A stretch of DNA of 9,807 bases. It comes from UBA4661 sp002405405. GTDB taxonomy: Bacteria > Bacteroidota > Ignavibacteria > Kapaibacteriales > UBA4661. The notes beneath the pieces are model-generated. The model made no database searches and was not told the origin of the DNA. It was given only the letters and a program-made list of their open reading frames with translations. Below, piece after piece: positions 6,312 to 9,807 of the stretch; within the stretch, counting starts at the first letter, position 1, and the number at the start of each line of letters is the position of its first letter. The DNA lies in contig DAIUAL010000125.1 in NCBI GenBank assembly GCA_036847245.1, forward strand, positions 1 through 9,807, read 5' to 3'. A program made the translations under genes and the position numbers.

Positions 6312-7886
6312 ATGAAATGGTTTCAGTTTTCTTTGCGGCGCATCGTGCTGTGCATAGGATTATTTCTGTGCAGTGGCGTGGTGGATTTGGATGCACAAAG
6401 TATTCGTTTGCTTCGTACCGATGCCCTGCCTGCGCGATCAGGATTTGTTACGGCTCGTCTGCCATTCTCGGTGGATGTCATTGTCGAAAATGTATCGGGT
6501 TGCACGGCGGTGAGTTTCGACCTGATCTACAACAACATGGACAATATCAGTTTCAGTGGATGGGAACGTGCTACACCGGCTCTTCTGCCGAGCGTGAATG
6601 TGGTATCGAGAGTGTTAGATGCCGGAAGTAATACCGGTGTGCTGACTGTGGGGGCAATTCTTCCGCAATCGCCATCGAATTCTAATGGTGTCAGCGTGAG
6701 TACCTTTGCTGTTGTGCGATTAAACTTTTCCGTGAATAATAATGCATTGCATGGGGCTATCGTTAACATGCGTTTTTCAAACCCCGAAGCGGTTATTGTT
6801 GCGGGGAATGGTACAAGTATCCGCTTGGCGGGTCAATCATCGAATTATTCGATTCGTGGTGTGCTGACCGTGTGGCCCGGCGATACGGATAATAATGGTC
6901 TGGTCGATAGTCGTGATTTCAATCTCTTCAGTCGTTTTTATGATGCAGGCAGTGCTTCGCCGCAAGATCCGGTTGCACCCGGCGTGGTGCGTGGTTTCCC
7001 GCGTAACCCGCCTAGCACCTTATGGTCGGCACAACGTGCTATCGCATGGGATAGCATTCCTGCCACCTATGTCGATGCCGATGGCGATGGTGTTGTCGGC
7101 GTAAGCGATATCTTGGTGTGGCTTGCCAATCTTGGTAAAACACGATCAAGTACCATGACAAAGTCGGATAATGACACACCTACACCTATCGTTGCGGCAA
7201 TGCAGCAAACAGTGCAGGGGCTTGTGCGTCTTGGCGAAATTCAACAGGTTGGTTCGCGAGTACGATTGCCGCTCGATATTCGCAGTAGTCAGCGCGGGTT
7301 GGGAGTCTCGCTTCGAATGTCATGGCGCGATATAGCGACGCGCTACAGAATTATTTCTATCGATCAAGGTGATTTATTCGGGCAAAGCCCGGCAGTGTTT
7401 TCATACTTCTTGCGCGACTCCGGTACAGCGGCAGATATTGTCATCGGTAATGCCAATCCTGCACCGGAAGTATTATTGAATGGTACTTTGGCATATATTG
7501 TTGCCGAACCGATTGGTGCATCGCCTCCGCGTTTCTCTGCGACCTACAGCAATATGCGGGGCATTGGCGCAAATGGTCAGATGTTCTCTATACAAGGGGT
7601 CGTGAATTCCATTGGTTCACATACAGCGATTACTCGCAATGCGCTCATGATTTCTCCCAATCCTGCCGATCAGAGAATTCATAAGATCGATCCCAAGTCT
7701 GTGCAGGGTATAATCATCTTGTAAGAGAAGAGAGGAGAGATTGTCATGGCGCATCAACTCGATAAACAGCTCCTTGCCAATGATGCTATGATGTTCGATG
7801 TGTCCGGTCTTCGAGCGGGTACCTACATCCTTGCTCTCGATACAGGAATAGAAGTTCTCACCGCGCAATTCGTGGTGGTACGATAA
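6312..7886 (+). pseudogene. Cohesin/dockerin-like T9SS-targeted protein, interrupted by an in-frame stop in its sorting domain
   Basis: The first open part (6312-7724) gives 470 residues. A signal peptide covers 1-29 (RR, then IVLCIGLFLCSGVV, cleavage near DAQ-S). A cohesin-like beta domain follows at about 30-185. Two dockerin-like calcium loops are at 190-205 (GDTDNNGLVDSRDFNLF) and 254-275 (DADGDGVVGVSDILVWLANLG). A second cohesin-like domain spans about 310-432. ISPNP at 447-451 opens a T9SS type A sorting domain, but codon 471 is TAA (7722-7724). The same frame then continues EKRGEIV and on to FDVSGLRAGTYIL and QFVVVR, ending with TAA at 7884-7886: a complete domain end. The TAA sits where family members have Tyr before Asp, so TAT or TAC to TAA fits. 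The ATG at 6312 is preferred to the one at 6132 because it places the signal peptide at the N-terminus. Ligand unknown. Confidence 0.8.
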
Positions 7887-7914
7887 CACGCAATACCAGA
7901 ATCTTTAAAAAGAA

Positions 7915-7945
7915 CAAGCCCCTTATGCTGTGCATGAGGGGCTTG
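7915..7945. terminator. Bidirectional intrinsic terminator between convergent genes
   Basis: CAAGCCCCT at 7915-7923 pairs with AGGGGCTTG at 7937-7945. The stem extends inward by four more pairs (TATG/CATG, one G-U) to leave a 5-base loop. Outer AAGAA and TTCTT could add pairs across a bulge. It lies between the T9SS-targeted gene (ending 7886) and the convergent rhodanese gene (ending 7986), and can end both transcripts. Confidence 0.8.
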
Positions 7946-7985
7946 TGGGTTCTTATAATGTACAAAATGTAGTACCACAACGAAT

Positions 7986-8492
7986 TTACCTCTTCTTACT
8001 GCCGATACTGCTCGATTGCTTTTCGTGAGTAACAATCATACCGGCTTTATTCCATGCGGTAATACCGCCCTCCAGATTGTACACTTGCGTAAAGCCCAGT
8101 TTTATCAAGCTTTCTGCTGCTTTTGCACCACGACCACCGCTACGACAATACACCAACATCGGACGATCTTTGAATTCCTCCAACTCCGCACTGTGCACAG
8201 CAAGGCTATCATATCCGATACGTCGTGCATCATCAAGATGCCCTGTTGCGCTCATGAATTCTTTTTCTGAACGGACATCAATGATGATCGTATGACATGC
8301 TGTATCAAGGAGGGCGCGCGCGACTTTGGGCGACACGGTTTTGTAGGATACAGAGGCACTCGTAGAATGAAGTGTACTTCCGTTGTTGGCGGATAATGCC
8401 CATGCAGGAGCACAGAGTGTGCCTACAAGAATGGCAGCAAAGCTACAGTAAGAAAAGCGCAAACGATCAAGAATGATAGAAAGAAATCGCAT
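7986..8492 (-). CDS. Exported single-domain rhodanese
   Basis: A 168-residue protein. The first 32 residues look like a signal peptide (basic FLSIILDRLR, hydrophobic core to APAWA, cleavage near AWA-LSA), so the protein acts in the periplasm or envelope. The rhodanese domain follows, with IIIDVRSEKEFMSATGHLDDA, the active-site loop YCRSGGRG (catalytic Cys116) and GFTQVYNLEGGITAWNKAGM close to the end. This is the complete set of single-domain rhodanese features, carrying sulfane sulfur on the cysteine. The native acceptor is unknown. The C-terminus is short and basic (SSIGSKKR). The ATG at 8492 is preferred over upstream starts, up to 8606, which would add a second hydrophobic stretch before the signal peptide. 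It is convergent with the T9SS-targeted gene and divergent from flgB, and shows no operon partner. Confidence 0.86.
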   Translation of the reverse strand: MRFLSIILDRLRFSYCSFAAILVGTLCAPAWALSANNGSTLHSTSASVSYKTVSPKVARALLDTACHTIIIDVRSEKEFMSATGHLDDARRIGYDSLAVHSAELEEFKDRPMLVYCRSGGRGAKAAESLIKLGFTQVYNLEGGITAWNKAGMIVTHEKQSSSIGSKKR

Positions 8493-8849
8493 AGCAAGAA
8501 GAATGAAATGGAAGAATGACAGGAAAAAAACCAATCTTACAAATGTACGATGTAAATCCACAATCTGCATCTCTATGACCAACCCAATCAATAACAACAA
8601 GAGCAAAAATAGACAAGGCGATTATTCGCCATACGGACTGTCTGTTCCATGAATTGGCGAATTATCCGCAGAATACATGGGCTGATGACTTATACAAAGT
8701 ACTCATGCAAGAAAAAATTCTGTGTGTAACCATAGCAAAGAGGTGCATGGCGATGTTTGGCATAATGATTGAATAAAAGACAGAGTACAACATCGTTCTC
8801 TTCTGTTCTTAGCGTTGTACGTTGTTTCATGTATTGGTGGTGTAGTGCT
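8493..8849. other. Divergent intergenic region before flgB, with an inverted repeat
   Basis: These 357 bases separate the rhodanese start from the flgB start and probably hold both promoters, but I cannot assign a convincing sigma-70, sigma-28 or sigma-54 element. ATTCGCCA at 8624-8631 and TGGCGAAT at 8655-8662 form a perfect 8-bp inverted repeat with a 23-base spacer, and GGCGATTATTCGCC at 8617-8630 is itself nearly palindromic. One frame on the plus strand is open from about 8579 to 8776 but lacks a good start or a recognisable product. Confidence 0.45.
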
Positions 8850-9275
8850 ATGGCAGATATTCGATTTCATCTATTCAAGGGTAGTATTGGTTTGTATAAC
8901 CGTGCGCTCGATGCCTATGCCATGCGCCAACAAGCTATTACGCGCAACATCGCTAATGCCGGAAGCGAGAACTATCGTCCCGAGCAAGTCAAGTTTGAAG
9001 AATTCCTTCGTGATGCAGAAGGCAGTACAACGGGTTTTCGTAGTGAGGAGCGACACATTCCTATTGGCGCACCCGATAGCGACACAGTACAAGGAACATT
9101 TGCAACAGCAGATATCCCCAAAGCAGAGCTTTTCATGGGTGGTGCTTCGCATGTGAATGTTGATAAAGAGATGGCGGAATTGGCAGAAAATCAACTCAAG
9201 TTTCGTTTTGCCGCCAAGAAAGCATCGGGTTTCTTTCGGGATTTGAATTCGGCAATTCGTGGTACACAACAATAG
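8850..9275 (+). CDS. flgB: Flagellar basal-body rod protein FlgB
   Basis: A 141-residue proximal rod subunit of the flagellar basal body, exported through the flagellar type III apparatus and without a signal peptide. The N-terminal rod motif is AMRQQAITRNIANAGSENYRP at 24-44. The C-terminal heptad-rich helix HVNVDKEMAELAENQLKFRF at 101-120, followed by DLNSAIRG, matches FlgB in other bacteria. Length is normal. The ATG at 8850 is preferred because the motif then falls at the usual distance from the N-terminus; GGTGGTG at 8836-8842 is a modest ribosome binding site. An upstream TTG at 8769 would add 27 unlike residues. flgC follows after 61 bases, as expected for the flgB-flgC-fliE order. Confidence 0.93.
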   Translation: MADIRFHLFKGSIGLYNRALDAYAMRQQAITRNIANAGSENYRPEQVKFEEFLRDAEGSTTGFRSEERHIPIGAPDSDTVQGTFATADIPKAELFMGGASHVNVDKEMAELAENQLKFRFAAKKASGFFRDLNSAIRGTQQ

Positions 9276-9336
9276 TTCGACTCCATCGATCGATTCTCCA
9301 TTATGATTTCTAACATACTCTCAGAGCAGGCATACT

Positions 9337-9807
9337 ATGAATACCATTTTTGAAACATTTCGTATCAGCGGCGAGGGCTTGGGTGTTCAGCGGCGGCGAC
9401 TCAGTGCCATTGCTAACAATATTGCCAATGCTAATACGACACGCACTGAAAATGGCAAAGCGTATCAGCGTGAGGTGGTTGTGGTGCAATCGGGCAAACG
9501 CTCGAATAGTTTTTTTGACCGCGAACTTGAGGGGCAACTTTCTATGCAACGAAGCGAGGATGTGCATTTCAGTACCGGTGGCTTGGCTACGCGCTTCGAT
9601 GAGCAACATGCCGTCAAGGCAACAACGGGTAAAGACTCTGCTCCGGCTCGTATGATTTATGAGCCATCGCACCCCGATGCAAATGCTGAAGGATATGTCG
9701 CCATGCCCAATGTCAATATCGTTACCGATATGGTTGATATGATTTCTGCGCACCGTTCCTTCGAGGCAAATACGCAGACAATTTCTGCAGCAAAAAATAT
9801 GGCAAAA
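9337..9807 (+). CDS. flgC: Flagellar basal-body rod protein FlgC (3' end beyond the window)
   Basis: The frame is open from the ATG at 9337 to the last base, giving 157 residues with no stop, so the gene is cut by the window edge. The N-terminus has the rod motif RLSAIANNIANANT at 21-34. The C-terminal part carries YEPSHPDANAEGYVAMPNVNIVTDMVDMISAHRSFEANTQTISAAKNMA at 108-156, the FlgC hallmark. Known FlgC proteins are close to this length, so few residues should be missing. AGG at 9328-9330 (in GAGCAGG) lies six bases before the start. The product is a proximal rod subunit that pairs with FlgB. Confidence 0.95.
   Translation, partial: MNTIFETFRISGEGLGVQRRRLSAIANNIANANTTRTENGKAYQREVVVVQSGKRSNSFFDRELEGQLSMQRSEDVHFSTGGLATRFDEQHAVKATTGKDSAPARMIYEPSHPDANAEGYVAMPNVNIVTDMVDMISAHRSFEANTQTISAAKNMAK

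Noticed and set aside
8748..8762. Sigma-54-like promoter TGGCGATGTTTGGCA before flgB
   Set aside because: The GG to GC spacing is one base too short and the -24 box lacks its ACG, so it does not meet the consensus.
8654..8776. Short plus-strand ORF (LANYPQNTWADDLYKVLMQEK...) before flgB
   Set aside because: Only a TTG start, no ribosome binding site, no recognised product; likely chance within a 5' region.
1..9807. CRISPR array, tRNA, rRNA, insertion sequence or prophage genes
   Set aside because: No regularly spaced repeats, cloverleaf, rRNA-like stretch, transposase or phage gene was seen on either strand.

Overview
The window (about 9.8 kb, moderate G+C) looks like the chromosome of a flagellated member of the Bacteroidota/Chlorobiota (FCB) assemblage, of the Ignavibacteria or Kapaibacteria kind. 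This is inferred from three things: an exported cohesin/dockerin-like protein ending in a type IX secretion (T9SS) C-terminal sorting domain, a promoter that fits the Bacteroidota pattern TTTG-N20-TAnnTTTG, and the start of a flagellar rod operon (flgB-flgC). The taxonomic call is tentative. Nothing here is phage, plasmid, CRISPR or an intact insertion sequence, and I see no clearly new multi-gene system. The interest lies in a few broken or duplicated pieces.

Layout. (1) 1-1741, plus strand: a TetR-family repressor and an NmrA-like NAD(P)H-binding protein. Each is preceded by a near-identical 18-bp palindrome, so the pair forms a small autoregulated stress or detoxification module. A weak hairpin lies between them and a strong bidirectional terminator follows. 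(2) 1786-6114, minus strand, in the order transcribed: a spermidine/thialysine-type GNAT acetyltransferase, a secreted S9 prolyl-oligopeptidase-family peptidase, a seven-helix DUF2306-like membrane protein, a relic of the 3' end of a second S9 peptidase gene, and an unrecognised three-helix membrane protein. (3) 6312-7886, plus strand: a secreted protein with two cohesin-like beta domains around a dockerin-like calcium-binding segment. Its T9SS sorting domain is cut by one in-frame TAA, and the rest of the domain continues in the same frame to 7886. A hairpin terminator follows, shared with the convergent next gene. (4) 7986-8492, minus strand: an exported single-domain rhodanese. (5) 8850-9807, plus strand: flgB and flgC, with flgC running off the window edge.

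How the parts work together. The TetR/NmrA pair is the only clear regulatory circuit. The S9 peptidase, the T9SS-targeted protein and the rhodanese are all exported and belong to the cell envelope, but nothing shows that they act together. FlgB and FlgC form the proximal rod of the flagellar basal body. The points most worth a second look are the nonsense codon in the sorting domain, the 41-bp duplicated peptidase gene end, and the paired operators.
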